Origin: an uncultured bacterium
GTDB lineage: Bacteria > Bacteroidota > Bacteroidia > Sphingobacteriales > Sphingobacteriaceae
Reading direction: 5' to 3'
Assembly (NCBI GenBank): GCA_903958995.1
Contig: CAJBVG010000289.1
Location: 1 to 33,232, forward strand
DNA: 33,232 nucleotides
This document shows positions 9,494-19,344 of the stretch, piece by piece. How positions within the stretch are numbered: the stretch's first letter is position 1; every line of letters starts with the position of its first letter. The translations under genes and the position numbers were made by a program. The notes beneath the pieces are model-generated. The model saw only the letters and a program-made list of their open reading frames with translations. It did not search any database and was not told the origin of the DNA.

Positions 9494-10844
9494 CGGTTTC
9501 TTTTTTATCGGTTACAGTAGCATCTATTTCAGATTGATACATGTTTATTTTCAATTTGCTTCCTTCTTGTATTTGCTCTGCATTCATGAGTACTTTATCA
9601 TCCATACTTATTATGGCAAAGCCTTTCTTTAAAATATTCGCCGGACTCATTAGCTTCATTACTTTTACATAATGATTAATTACACTGGATTTGTTTGTGA
9701 TATATTTTTGAGATTGATTGAATAAATTTTGTTGAATAAAATCAAGTGTTTGCAATTTTCGTTGGACCACTAAATTAGGTTTGTTTGTAATGGTAGCCGC
9801 AGATACTCGCAACAGTTCTTGCTGTTCGTTTAAGAGGTACTGAACATTTCCAATTACACTACCTTTAATTTCGTTGATTTCAGAAATAGCCTTGCTTAGT
9901 AATTGTTGGCTTTTAATTAAAATGTTGTTTTGAAATAGTAATACTTGCTCTTCGAATTTTCTATTATGTGAGATAATTAACTCTGCACATTTTGTTGGTG
10001 TTTTCGTTGGGCTATGTGCCATCATATCTACTATACTCACATCTTTATGGTGACCAATTCCTGTTATGATGGGTATGGGAAACCTTGCAACTGCTCTTGA
10101 TAAATTATAGGTATCGAATACCAAGAAATCTGTTTTTGCACCACCACCACGAATCATTACCACGCAATCGTATTTCTTTCCAGAAGTATAAATTGAAATT
10201 AAAGTATTAATCAATTCCTTCTCTGCATCTTTCCCTTGAACTGATGAAAAATAATTATCGATTTCAAATTTATATTGATGTTGATTGTTTTGCATCGTAT
10301 GTGCAAAATCTGTATACCCCTCAGAATTTGGCGATGCTACTAATGCGATTTTTTGAATTACATTGGGTAAATTTAGTTGTTTGTTTTTAGTAATAAACTC
10401 ATCGTCTACTAAAAAAATACAATCTTCATTATCACGAACTAAACGCAATAAAGTATCGCGTCTTTGTTTTTCAATATTCCCTAATGTAAATGACGGATCA
10501 ATTTCTATAAGAGTAAGTGACAAACCATATAAGGAATGGTATTCTACTTTTACTTTTATTAATACTTGAATTCCCGATTGAAATGCTTGTCCGGTTTGAT
10601 TTTGAAATTGCTCAATACTAGCAGAACCTTCCGACCACGATTTAGCTTTAAACTTTGCTACTTCAACTTCTGAATTAGCACTCTTTTCTACTAAGTCGAA
10701 ATAATGCCGATCTGTATCTTGATAGAATTTGTGTCCAGAAACCTCCGCAACAATCCAATAATATTCCGTTGCAAAAGCTTGCTTAAATACTTGCTCAATT
10801 CTACGAGATAAATCAGATAGTTTTATGTAGGCGATCTCTTCCAC
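9471..10844 (-). CDS. xseA: Exodeoxyribonuclease VII large subunit
   Basis: N-terminal OB-fold (WIVAEVSGHKFY...HYFDLVEK), VVMIRGGGAKTDFLVFDTYNLSRAVARFPIPIITGIGHHKDVSIVDMMAH. Confidence 0.97.
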   Translation of the reverse strand: MEEIAYIKLSDLSRRIEQVFKQAFATEYYWIVAEVSGHKFYQDTDRHYFDLVEKSANSEVEVAKFKAKSWSEGSASIEQFQNQTGQAFQSGIQVLIKVKVEYHSLYGLSLTLIEIDPSFTLGNIEKQRRDTLLRLVRDNEDCIFLVDDEFITKNKQLNLPNVIQKIALVASPNSEGYTDFAHTMQNNQHQYKFEIDNYFSSVQGKDAEKELINTLISIYTSGKKYDCVVMIRGGGAKTDFLVFDTYNLSRAVARFPIPIITGIGHHKDVSIVDMMAHSPTKTPTKCAELIISHNRKFEEQVLLFQNNILIKSQQLLSKAISEINEIKGSVIGNVQYLLNEQQELLRVSAATITNKPNLVVQRKLQTLDFIQQNLFNQSQKYITNKSSVINHYVKVMKLMSPANILKKGFAIISMDDKVLMNAEQIQEGSKLKINMYQSEIDATVTDKKETDGKKYDL

Positions 10845-10856
10845 AAGACTAAGGTA

Positions 10857-11474
10857 CTATTTCATCCTTTGTTTTATTTCCTCCGGAAGTAAATAATTTT
10901 TCTTTTTAAATGCAATATATTCCGCGGATGCTTTAGAATGATTAATTACATAATTTGTAAAAGCATATAATTCTTCACCAAGTCCACGATTAATTACACT
11001 TTCATCCGTAGCCTTCTCTAAATTCATATGGTATTGAGGTGAACATTCGTACATCAAGCCACAACCCAAAATAGATAAGTTGCTTTGGCTTTCGAAATAC
11101 ACCACATGAGCTAACTCGTGAGCAATTAACCCAACCTGTTGCTTTAAGCTTAGCTCGTTATATGATACTGCTCCATACTTTGTTGCATCCGAATTAATAT
11201 AGATAACGTAAGACCTCTGAAATAACAATGCCGATTTAAGTTCGGGCATTGTAGACATTGTAGTAGAAATCTCTTTGTATTCGAAATTGATTTTAGTGTT
11301 TTTTAATTCAGGATAAAAAGATAATGCGATAATGGCAGGAGCTTCAATTTCTTTAAGAATCTTCTTGTTATACCCAAAAGTAGCTATCATTTCACGATAA
11401 GATGTGGTATTAGGATTTGCAAAAGAACTTTTTGCAATTACCATAACTATAACAAATACTAATACCCTGCGCAT
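10857..11474 (-). CDS. Secreted putative zinc-dependent peptidase (HELAH motif), function unknown
   Basis: Signal peptide MRRVLVFVIVMVIAKSSFA beginning at ATG 11474 (longer ORF start at 11603 is unlikely). LIAHELAHVVYFES. Confidence 0.7.
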   Translation of the reverse strand: MRRVLVFVIVMVIAKSSFANPNTTSYREMIATFGYNKKILKEIEAPAIIALSFYPELKNTKINFEYKEISTTMSTMPELKSALLFQRSYVIYINSDATKYGAVSYNELSLKQQVGLIAHELAHVVYFESQSNLSILGCGLMYECSPQYHMNLEKATDESVINRGLGEELYAFTNYVINHSKASAEYIAFKKKNYLLPEEIKQRMK

Positions 11475-11541
11475 TCTTAAAAGTACTAATTTGCCCTTGA
11501 TTTTCAAACCATTATGCGTATATTTCGTAAAATAGATTATC

Positions 11542-11940
11542 ATGAAAAAGCTAATTCTCGGTGTACTCTTTATTTTCTTTGGTTGTATTGCGCAACAAAG
11601 CATTGCACAAACTTCAACTGTTGATGATAATACTGTTTATACTAGAGTAGATAAAATGCCAGAATTCCCGGGTGGACAAGTAGCATTAGTAAAATTTCTA
11701 AGTAAGAATATTAAGTATCCGGAAAAATTTAAAAAAGAAAAAATTAATGGACGTGTCTTCGTTTCATTTGTAATCGACAAAACGGGGAAAGTCATAAAAG
11801 CAAAAATTGAAAAAAGTTTAAATGAACTTTGCGATGCCGAAGCATTGAGAGTAATCAATAAAATGCCAGATTGGATTCCTGGAGAAAAAAATGGGGAGAA
11901 GGTTGCTGTTCAGTTTGGCTTACCTGTGAACTTTGAATAA
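11542..11940 (+). CDS. Periplasmic TonB C-terminal-domain protein (energy transducer TonB-like)
   Basis: Signal peptide/lipobox-like start; MPEFPGGQVALVKFLSKNIKYPEKFKKEKINGRVFVSFVIDKTGKVIKAKI...ALRVINKMPDWIPGEKNGEKVAVQFGLPVNF. Confidence 0.9.
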   Translation: MKKLILGVLFIFFGCIAQQSIAQTSTVDDNTVYTRVDKMPEFPGGQVALVKFLSKNIKYPEKFKKEKINGRVFVSFVIDKTGKVIKAKIEKSLNELCDAEALRVINKMPDWIPGEKNGEKVAVQFGLPVNFE

Positions 11941-11946
11941 AGAAAC

Positions 11947-12000
11947 AAGTATTGAGATATGAGATATGAGAAATCTCTCAAATCTCATATCTCAATTCTT
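11947..12000. repeat. Inverted-repeat array, 7-nt unit (GAGATAT family); likely bidirectional terminator
   Basis: Arm 11947-11971 AAGTATTGAGATATGAGATATGAGA vs arm 11976-12000 TCTCAAATCTCATATCTCAATTCTT (23/25 complementary), loop AATC. Sits between convergent tonB-like and sdhB stops. Confidence 0.92.
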
Positions 12001-12004
12001 ACAA

Positions 12005-12766
12005 CTAGTTATTAGATGCTACGCTCGCTACTAAGAAGTCGCGGTTCATGCGTGCAATATTCGATAATGAAATTCCCTTAGGACATTCTGCTTCACAAGC
12101 ACCAGTGTTTGTACAATTACCAAATCCTTCAGCATCCATTTGCGCTACCATGTTTTGAACACGCATGTAACGCTCAGGTTGTCCTTGAGGTAATAAAGCT
12201 AATTGAGAAACTTTTGCAGAAACGAATAACATTGCTGATGCATTTTTACAAGCAGCAACACATGCTCCACAACCAATACATGCAGCAGCGTCAAATGCTA
12301 AGTCTGCTTCTTCTTTACCAATTGGCAACGAGTTTGCATCTTGAGCATTTCCTGTATTCACAGAAACGAAACCACCTGCAGCAATAACACGATCAAATGC
12401 TGAACGATCAACAGTTAAATCCTTAATTACAGGGAAAGCTTGCGCTCTCCATGGTTCGATAACAATAGTGTCGCCATCTTTAAATGAACGCATGTGTAAT
12501 TGACATGTAGTAATTTTTTCTTTCGGACCATGAGGACGGCCATTAATATATAAACTACACATTCCACAAATACCTTCTCTACAATCGTGATCGAATGCAA
12601 TAGGGTCTTCGTTTTTATTAATTAATTGCTCATTTAATATGTCAATCATTTCTAAGAACGACATATCTGGTGAAATATCTTTTACTTGGTAAGTAACTAA
12701 TTTACCATCTGTATTTGCATTTTTTTGTCTCCACACTTTTAGTGTTAGATTCATATTTCCACTCAT
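12005..12766 (-). CDS. sdhB: Succinate dehydrogenase / fumarate reductase iron-sulfur subunit
   Basis: [69 protein letters not shown]. Confidence 0.97.
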   Translation of the reverse strand: MSGNMNLTLKVWRQKNANTDGKLVTYQVKDISPDMSFLEMIDILNEQLINKNEDPIAFDHDCREGICGMCSLYINGRPHGPKEKITTCQLHMRSFKDGDTIVIEPWRAQAFPVIKDLTVDRSAFDRVIAAGGFVSVNTGNAQDANSLPIGKEEADLAFDAAACIGCGACVAACKNASAMLFVSAKVSQLALLPQGQPERYMRVQNMVAQMDAEGFGNCTNTGACEAECPKGISLSNIARMNRDFLVASVASNN

Positions 12767-12790
12767 AGTATTAGTGTTTATTTTTTGTTT

Positions 12791-12857
12791 GTTATTATGT
12801 TATTGAGTTATGAAGTTATTAGGTTTATTAACCCAATAACGAAATAACCTAATGACC
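12791..12857. repeat. Inverted-repeat array, 8-nt unit (GTTATTRG family), empty form, between sdhA and sdhB
   Basis: GTTATTAT|GTTATTGA|GTTATGAA|GTTATTAG|GTT-TATT-AAC|CCAATAAC|GAAATAAC|CTAATGAC, ending exactly at the sdhA stop codon (12857-12859). Confidence 0.92.
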
Positions 12858-14839
12858 TATTTATAGCTACGTTGAGCAATTTTAATATTCTCGTATTTCA
12901 ACTCTTCTTTGTGAAGTGATGGTTCTGCATCTAATCCTTTAAACTCCCAATTAGAAACATACGCGAATTTTTCATCATCACGCATTGCTTCACCTTCTTC
13001 AGTTTGGAATTCTTCGCGGAAGTGACCACCACAAGATTCGTTTCTATCCAACGCATCTTTACACATTAATTCACCCAGCTCAATAAAATCCGCAACTCGT
13101 CCTGCTTTTTCTAATTCAGGATTAAATTCATCGGCAGTACCTGTAACACGTACATCCGACCAAAACTCTTTACGTATTTGTTGTATTTCTGTAATCGCTT
13201 CTTTTAATCCTTCAGCGTTACGAGCCATACCACATTTATCCCACATAATTTTTCCTAAGCGCTTGTGGAAATGATCCACCGACTTCGTTCCTTTTATGTT
13301 GAATAAATTTTCGATTTGTGATTTTACTTTATTTTCTGCTTCTACAAATGCTTCATGATTTGTATCAATTGCTTTTGTTGCAATTTCTTTTGATAAATAA
13401 CTTCCGATAGTATAAGGAATAACGAAGTATCCATCGGCTAATCCTTGCATCAATGCAGATGCACCTAAACGATTCGCACCATGGTCAGAGAAGTTTGCTT
13501 CTCCTAATGCGTACAAACCTGGTACAGTTGTCATCAAATTATAATCAACCCATAAACCACCCATAGTATAATGCACTGCTGGGTAAATTCTCATTGGTTG
13601 CTCGTATGGATTTTCACCAGTAATTTGCTGATACATATCGAACAAGTTTCCGTATTTCTCTTTCACAACTTCTTTACCCATGCGGATTATTTCTTCTTCA
13701 GTTGGACTGTGCATATTGCGTTTGCTTGCTTCAACATTACCATAACGTTTAATGTTATAAGCAAAATCTAAATATACCGCCATCTTAGAAGTACCTACTC
13801 CGTAACCAGCATCACATCTTTCTTTTGCAGCTCTCGATGCAACGTCACGTGGTACTAAGTTTCCGAAAGCTGGATATCTTCTTTCTAAATAATAATCTCT
13901 TTCTTCTTCTGGAATTTCAACAGGGTTACGAGTATCACCTTGCTTTTTAGGAACCCAAATTCTACCATCATTACGTAAGGACTCAGACATCAATGTAAGT
14001 TTTGATTGATGATCTCCTGAAACCGGAATACATGTTGGGTGAATTTGTGTAAAGCATGGGTTACCAAAAAATGCTCCTTGCTTGTAAGCTTTCCAAGCTG
14101 CAGTAACATTTGATCCCATCGCATTTGTAGATAAATAGAATACGTTTCCGTAACCACCTGTACATAATAGTACGGCATGTCCGAAGTGACGCTCTAATTT
14201 ACCAGTAACTAAATCTCTTGCAATAATACCTCTACATACACCATCAATTTTTACGACGTCTAACATTTCATGGCGAGTGTACATTTTAACTGAACCCATA
14301 CCAACCTGACGTTGTAATGATGAATATGCTCCTAGTAATAATTGTTGTCCGGTTTGACCAGCTGCGTAAAATGTACGTTGAACTTGAGTACCACCAAATG
14401 AACGGTTAGATAATAAGCCTCCGTATTCACGAGCAAATGGAACACCTTGAGCAACACATTGGTCGATGATGCTTGAACTCACTTCTGCTAAACGATATAC
14501 GTTCGCTTCACGAGCACGATAGTCACCACCTTTAATCGTATCATAAAATAAACGGTAAACAGAGTCACCATCATTTTGATAATTTTTTGCTGCATTAATA
14601 CCACCCTGTGCTGCAATTGAATGCGCGCGACGAGCAGAATCTTGAAAACAAAAAACTTTTACTTTGTAACCAAGCTCAGCTAATGCTGAAGCAGCTGATG
14701 CTCCGGCAAGACCTGATCCTACTACGATTACTTCTAAATTTCTTTTGTTAGAAGGATTTACCAATGGAACTGTAGAACGATATTTCGTCCACTTTTGCTC
14801 CAATGTTCCTTCTGGTATTTTAGCATCTAATACTGACAT
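12857..14839 (-). CDS. sdhA: Succinate dehydrogenase / fumarate reductase flavoprotein subunit
   Basis: [148 protein letters not shown]. Confidence 0.98.
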   Translation of the reverse strand: MSVLDAKIPEGTLEQKWTKYRSTVPLVNPSNKRNLEVIVVGSGLAGASAASALAELGYKVKVFCFQDSARRAHSIAAQGGINAAKNYQNDGDSVYRLFYDTIKGGDYRAREANVYRLAEVSSSIIDQCVAQGVPFAREYGGLLSNRSFGGTQVQRTFYAAGQTGQQLLLGAYSSLQRQVGMGSVKMYTRHEMLDVVKIDGVCRGIIARDLVTGKLERHFGHAVLLCTGGYGNVFYLSTNAMGSNVTAAWKAYKQGAFFGNPCFTQIHPTCIPVSGDHQSKLTLMSESLRNDGRIWVPKKQGDTRNPVEIPEEERDYYLERRYPAFGNLVPRDVASRAAKERCDAGYGVGTSKMAVYLDFAYNIKRYGNVEASKRNMHSPTEEEIIRMGKEVVKEKYGNLFDMYQQITGENPYEQPMRIYPAVHYTMGGLWVDYNLMTTVPGLYALGEANFSDHGANRLGASALMQGLADGYFVIPYTIGSYLSKEIATKAIDTNHEAFVEAENKVKSQIENLFNIKGTKSVDHFHKRLGKIMWDKCGMARNAEGLKEAITEIQQIRKEFWSDVRVTGTADEFNPELEKAGRVADFIELGELMCKDALDRNESCGGHFREEFQTEEGEAMRDDEKFAYVSNWEFKGLDAEPSLHKEELKYENIKIAQRSYK

Positions 14840-14868
14840 ATCTTAGATTTTATTTTTCTGTAAATAAC

Positions 14869-15537
14869 TTATTTTATCCAACCGAAATGCATTGCAATTG
14901 GCATTGCTGCAAATAATAGTGGAATGATTATCGAATAAACATATCCAAAAGTTTTAATTGCCGGTGTGTACTTCTTGTGATTCCAACCCATTGATTGAAA
15001 TGCTGAAGATACTCCATGCATTAAGTGATATGATAATGATAAACATCCTAAAACGTATACCACAACAACCATTGGATTAACGAACACTTCTTTCATCTCA
15101 TTGAAAAGAGTTTCTTTTCCACTAGTGATCTCGTCTGTGAATCTACTCACTACCCAAAAATGACGTAGGTGAATGATTAAGAAAATTAACAATAGTGTTC
15201 CTAATAATCCCATTGAACGTGAATACCATTTGCTGTTTGCTGATGCATTGCTTACGGCATAACCAACTGGACGAGCTTTGCGATTGTCTGCCCATAACAT
15301 TAACCCATCTAAAATGTGAGCTAATAATCCTAGCATTAAACCAACCTCAGCGGTACGTATTATCCAATTCGTGCCCATAAATTCAGCTGCACTCTCAAAA
15401 AGATGCCCTCCATCATTTACAAATATCAAGGCATTGATACCCGCATGTACGATTAAAAAGGTAACTAATAAAAGACCTGTGATTCCCATAAGGTACTTTT
15501 TACCAAGGGAAGATTTGAACAGTTTACTATTACTCAT
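14869..15537 (-). CDS. sdhC: Succinate dehydrogenase cytochrome b subunit (five-TM fused b558 type)
   Basis: MSNSKLFKSSLGKKYLMGITGLLLVTFLIVHAGINALIF...LMHGVSSAFQSMGWNHKKYTP; operon order C-A-B. Start assigned at 15537 rather than 15573. Confidence 0.95.
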   Translation of the reverse strand: MSNSKLFKSSLGKKYLMGITGLLLVTFLIVHAGINALIFVNDGGHLFESAAEFMGTNWIIRTAEVGLMLGLLAHILDGLMLWADNRKARPVGYAVSNASANSKWYSRSMGLLGTLLLIFLIIHLRHFWVVSRFTDEITSGKETLFNEMKEVFVNPMVVVVYVLGCLSLSYHLMHGVSSAFQSMGWNHKKYTPAIKTFGYVYSIIIPLLFAAMPIAMHFGWIK

Positions 15538-15570
15538 AATGTGTTTTTTATCTGATTTTACTGTTAAAAG

Positions 15571-15578
15571 CAAATGTA
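15571..15578 (-). promoter_or_regulatory. Candidate Bacteroidota -7 element (TACATTTG) for the sdhCAB operon
   Basis: Minus-strand TACATTTG matches TAnnTTTG, ~34 nt upstream of the proposed sdhC start. No clear -33 box. Confidence 0.35.
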
Positions 15579-15684
15579 TCTAATATGTAACATTAGTAGG
15601 GGAAATATAAAAATTTAGACTGATTCTAATTTGAGCTTTTAAGCCTTGTATCATACCACTTTACAGGTTGAAACAAATACAGAA

Positions 15685-17556
15685 TTACTTCCTTAATAGA
15701 ATCCTCTCTTGATATTGGTTTCCGTTCTGGTCTTTTGCCCATAAAAAGTATGCCCCAGCTTCTAAATAAGCTAGATCAACAACAGCAGCTAGACCCAAAT
15801 TGTTTTTTTGAAATACTTTTTGGCCGAGTGTGTTATACAATATCAATTCGTTTAAATCGATATACGTAGGTAAACCCAAAGTATGTTCTACTGGATTTTG
15901 AATCATTAATCGTCTTGTTTGATTAATACCAACCGGTATCAAAAAAGGATAACAATCTGAAGTATCAACACATCCATCGACACTCGTTAATACAACGGCA
16001 TAACTACCGTTATACTTTGCAACAAACAGACCTGCTGTTTCGCCAGGTAAAATTTGCCATACAGAATCACATCTATACCATTGAAAAGTTGCATTAAATG
16101 CTTGAGATTCTAAACCAGTACTAGTGTATTTTACTTCAGTAACAATGGTGTCGTTAATAAAAATATCATAACGTGCACATGGACCAATAAAACTTGTACA
16201 ACCTTTTTCTGCTCGAACAAACAAACTAAAACTCGATTGAACAGGCACTCTAATGCTTGCACCAGAATCTACTAGTGTTCCTCCACACGAATCTAAATGC
16301 CAATACCAATTCAAAGCATCGTTTAGTTGTCCGCCTGTAATAGTTATCGTAACTGAATCTCCTCTACATACATACGAATTTGGTTTTAAGAATTCTGGTT
16401 TTGTAGGGGCTATACAATATGAGTTTAAAAGTTTTACATGTTTAGGTGAGCCTTTTGTAATATTCGGCACTTGTGTAGTAAGTGTAAATGCTCCGACTAA
16501 ATAAATGTTTTTATCTCGTTCGGCAATATCGTAAACGCTCCCGTTTAATCCTGCGTAGCTCGACTGGTCTAATGTGCCATTCAAATTAAGTCGCACTAAT
16601 CGTTGAACTAATACTCCATTAACATTGGTAAAATCTCCAGCTACTATTATCTTCCCATCACGTTGTTGGTGTATTGCCCTAACTGTCCCTAAAATATAGG
16701 CTTTAAAAGCGGTGTCTAGTTTTCCATCCTTACTTAATTTTGCAATTCCAGTTTTGGTTACTCCGTCAATATTGGTAAACCCTCCTGTAATAATAATATC
16801 ATCATTACTTAAAATATAAACTTTTTGTATGCTGCTTGAAATGGAATTATTTTTGAATGTTGTGTCCAATGATCCATCTAAATTCACTCTTACAATTTTG
16901 CTTCTAGGTACACCATTGTAATTTAAAAACGAACCGACTAAAATTAATTTGTTGCTACTCTGTTGTGCAAAATCAAATGGACTACTATTCGGACCAGTGC
17001 CCTTTTTAAAAGTAGTATCAATATTACCGACTGAGTCTAAACGAGCGAATCCGTTTACATTGACATTGTTGTATTTTGAGAAAAATCCTGCTATTAATAT
17101 TTTCCCATCGCGTTGTAAATATGCAGCTGTTATTTCATTGTTTGCACCTACTCCTTTTGCAAAAGCAGTGTCAAGTATACCATTCACATTTACCCTCGCA
17201 ATGTTCCCCCTTAGTACACCATTATAAGAAGAAAATAAGCCTCCAATAATAAGGTCGTCATTAGAATACATTGTGGTAGCGCGAACTGGACCAGATGCTC
17301 CAAAACCCGATTGAAAACTACTATCCATCAATCCGCTTTTTTGTAAGCGAACTATTCGATTCGCTAAGCCTCCATTAAATACATTGAACTCACCAGTTAA
17401 TATAATCTTACCCGATTTTTGAACGTCGATCTGACGAACAGTACTATTCGGAATACCTAAGGTAAATGTGGTATCTACCTTTTGTAATTGAGCGCTAGCA
17501 TTCGTAAAAAAAATACAAAACGATAGAATCAATGAGAGAAGTAAGGGTGTTCTCAT
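15685..17556 (-). CDS. Secreted delta-60-repeat propeller protein with T9SS type A sorting domain
   Basis: Repeats of GxxVRxIxxQxDGKIIxxGxFTxxNGVxxxxxxRLNxxGxLDxxF (delta-60 type); C-terminal LILYNTLGQKVFQKNNLG...LEAGAYFLWAKDQNGNQYQERILLRK. Confidence 0.9.
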   Translation of the reverse strand: MRTPLLLSLILSFCIFFTNASAQLQKVDTTFTLGIPNSTVRQIDVQKSGKIILTGEFNVFNGGLANRIVRLQKSGLMDSSFQSGFGASGPVRATTMYSNDDLIIGGLFSSYNGVLRGNIARVNVNGILDTAFAKGVGANNEITAAYLQRDGKILIAGFFSKYNNVNVNGFARLDSVGNIDTTFKKGTGPNSSPFDFAQQSSNKLILVGSFLNYNGVPRSKIVRVNLDGSLDTTFKNNSISSSIQKVYILSNDDIIITGGFTNIDGVTKTGIAKLSKDGKLDTAFKAYILGTVRAIHQQRDGKIIVAGDFTNVNGVLVQRLVRLNLNGTLDQSSYAGLNGSVYDIAERDKNIYLVGAFTLTTQVPNITKGSPKHVKLLNSYCIAPTKPEFLKPNSYVCRGDSVTITITGGQLNDALNWYWHLDSCGGTLVDSGASIRVPVQSSFSLFVRAEKGCTSFIGPCARYDIFINDTIVTEVKYTSTGLESQAFNATFQWYRCDSVWQILPGETAGLFVAKYNGSYAVVLTSVDGCVDTSDCYPFLIPVGINQTRRLMIQNPVEHTLGLPTYIDLNELILYNTLGQKVFQKNNLGLAAVVDLAYLEAGAYFLWAKDQNGNQYQERILLRK

Positions 17557-17594
17557 ACTTTTTTAAATGTAGGATTAAAACTACAAATAAAATT

Positions 17595-17687
17595 TAGAAA
17601 TATAGAAGGGTAGAACTGTAGAAAGGTAGAACTATAGAACTGTGGAAGAGTCTTATTCTATAGTTCTATACTTCTATTATTCTATAA
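17595..17687. repeat. Inverted-repeat array, 8-nt unit (TAGAACTG family), copy 1
   Basis: TAGAAATA|TAGAAGGG|TAGAACTG|TAGAAAGG|TAGAACTA|TAGAACTG|TGGAAGAG - TCTTA - TTCTATAG|TTCTATAC|TTCTATTA|TTCTATAA; overlaps the stop codon at 17677-17679. Confidence 0.93.
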
Positions 17688-19275
17688 TGAGTTTTTGTAG
17701 AACTTTGTTTTTACCAACTGTTACATAAACCATATATTCTCCAGCAACTTCGAAATTTTTCTCTTCAATTCTGTATCGATTTTCACCAATTTCAGCATCA
17801 GTAATTATTCGCTCACAAATTAATTTTCCAGTAAGATCATAAACAGAAATTATTACATTTTCTTTTTGAATTAAATTGAAAATCAAATGCACTTTTCCTT
17901 CAGAAGGATTAGGATAAATCTGTAACTGTAATTTATTTATACTCTGTACATTTAAGATATTAGTAGTGGCATTGTTTTTTACTAATAAAACTTTGTACAA
18001 TACTGAACTCGCTGTACTTTGTGTTCCGTCATTTATCCAGAATACATTTTTTGCAGTGCTATTAATTCCTCCATACACATATCCTAATAAAACTGAATCG
18101 CCAGTTAAGCTATTTAATTTTATAATTCCATTTGTATAAGTTGGAATATTTTGATTGATTAAAAATTCTGCTCCTGCCCCTAAATAACCTGGCATCTCAG
18201 TAGACATTTTATACTCTGACAATCCACCAAATTCATCGCGAGTAACTCGTGCTATCGTTTTTACAAATGGTACATTATTGTCTTGAACTAAAATTCCTGC
18301 ACTGTCATAATACTGTGCAATACCTCCAAAAAATAAATTGTGCATTTTATTATTTAATGAATCATATAGTGGTATAGTTGCGCAGTGATAATGATTGTAA
18401 TACTGTGAGAAATTTGGATTCACTGTATATCCCGAACTATCAATACTTACACTATTTAGATATGGAATATCCGCTTGTACTTGGAATACTCCAGAAAATG
18501 CAATAACGCCTTCTTTTCTATCTTTTGTGATTTGAGAAATAACATTATAATCTCTACGATGCAATTGCTCTGCATCTACAATTTTTAGTTTGTTAACAAT
18601 AGAAATGCTTGTGCCATTATCAACGATTTGAAATTTCAAATAACCATTAGCATAAGTCTGCACAAAAGTTCCATGCATCATCGGATTGTATCGTCCATCG
18701 AATCTTTGTCCACCTACTAAATAATACGTGTCATAAATTTTCTTTAAATGCGCTCCAGTAATCGCTAATTGCTCATCGTGTATTTGTCTGAAGTATGGAG
18801 TTAATGATGTGTTGTTGATGATAGCTGAAATAACTCCTGGCAAGTTTACTGCTGTTAAATATGGGAAAGTAATATGATCAACCGAATCTGTACTATATCC
18901 ATATCCACCAACTAAATACAACATTTCACCTACTTGATTGTACTGCATATTCGTAGTACTTAATTGTTCTGCAATTGAAGTTGGTAAACTTGATACCGCT
19001 TTAGTCCACACTTGATTAGTTTGCGGATCAATTAATATAAGCTGATTGTTGTGCCCAGCTAAATCAAATGTCGCATTCGGTTGTCTTCGATGCAATCCAT
19101 CTAGTCTACCCCCAATAATTAGATATTTACCTTGGTATTCGGCATGCGCAAATGCTTGCACACCGCCTAGATTTGGGATGTTTTGTGCTTCTAATTTAAT
19201 AGTGTGGTTAAAATCTTGTGCAAGACTAACTTGCATTAGACCTAAGCTAATCCACAACAAAAGGACTTTCTTCAT
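17677..19275 (-). CDS. Secreted kelch/propeller-like protein with T9SS type A sorting domain
   Basis: Signal peptide MKKVLLLWISLGLMQVSLAQ from ATG 19275; YLIIGGRLDGLHR, YLVGGYGYS, YLVGGQRFDGRYN kelch-like blades; C-terminal LQLQIYPNPSEGKVHL...YMVYVTVGKNKVLQKLIIE. Confidence 0.85.
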   Translation of the reverse strand: MKKVLLLWISLGLMQVSLAQDFNHTIKLEAQNIPNLGGVQAFAHAEYQGKYLIIGGRLDGLHRRQPNATFDLAGHNNQLILIDPQTNQVWTKAVSSLPTSIAEQLSTTNMQYNQVGEMLYLVGGYGYSTDSVDHITFPYLTAVNLPGVISAIINNTSLTPYFRQIHDEQLAITGAHLKKIYDTYYLVGGQRFDGRYNPMMHGTFVQTYANGYLKFQIVDNGTSISIVNKLKIVDAEQLHRRDYNVISQITKDRKEGVIAFSGVFQVQADIPYLNSVSIDSSGYTVNPNFSQYYNHYHCATIPLYDSLNNKMHNLFFGGIAQYYDSAGILVQDNNVPFVKTIARVTRDEFGGLSEYKMSTEMPGYLGAGAEFLINQNIPTYTNGIIKLNSLTGDSVLLGYVYGGINSTAKNVFWINDGTQSTASSVLYKVLLVKNNATTNILNVQSINKLQLQIYPNPSEGKVHLIFNLIQKENVIISVYDLTGKLICERIITDAEIGENRYRIEEKNFEVAGEYMVYVTVGKNKVLQKLIIE

Positions 19276-19344
19276 TGTATTTAAATTAATTTGAGTAAAA
19301 ATACAATGTAGCCTTTGGAGATAATGTGACATAAGTCACTTTGG

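Noticed and set aside
11475-11603. N-terminal extension of the HELAH protein to 11603
   Set aside because: It overlaps the start of the divergent TonB-like gene, and the clear signal peptide starts at 11474.
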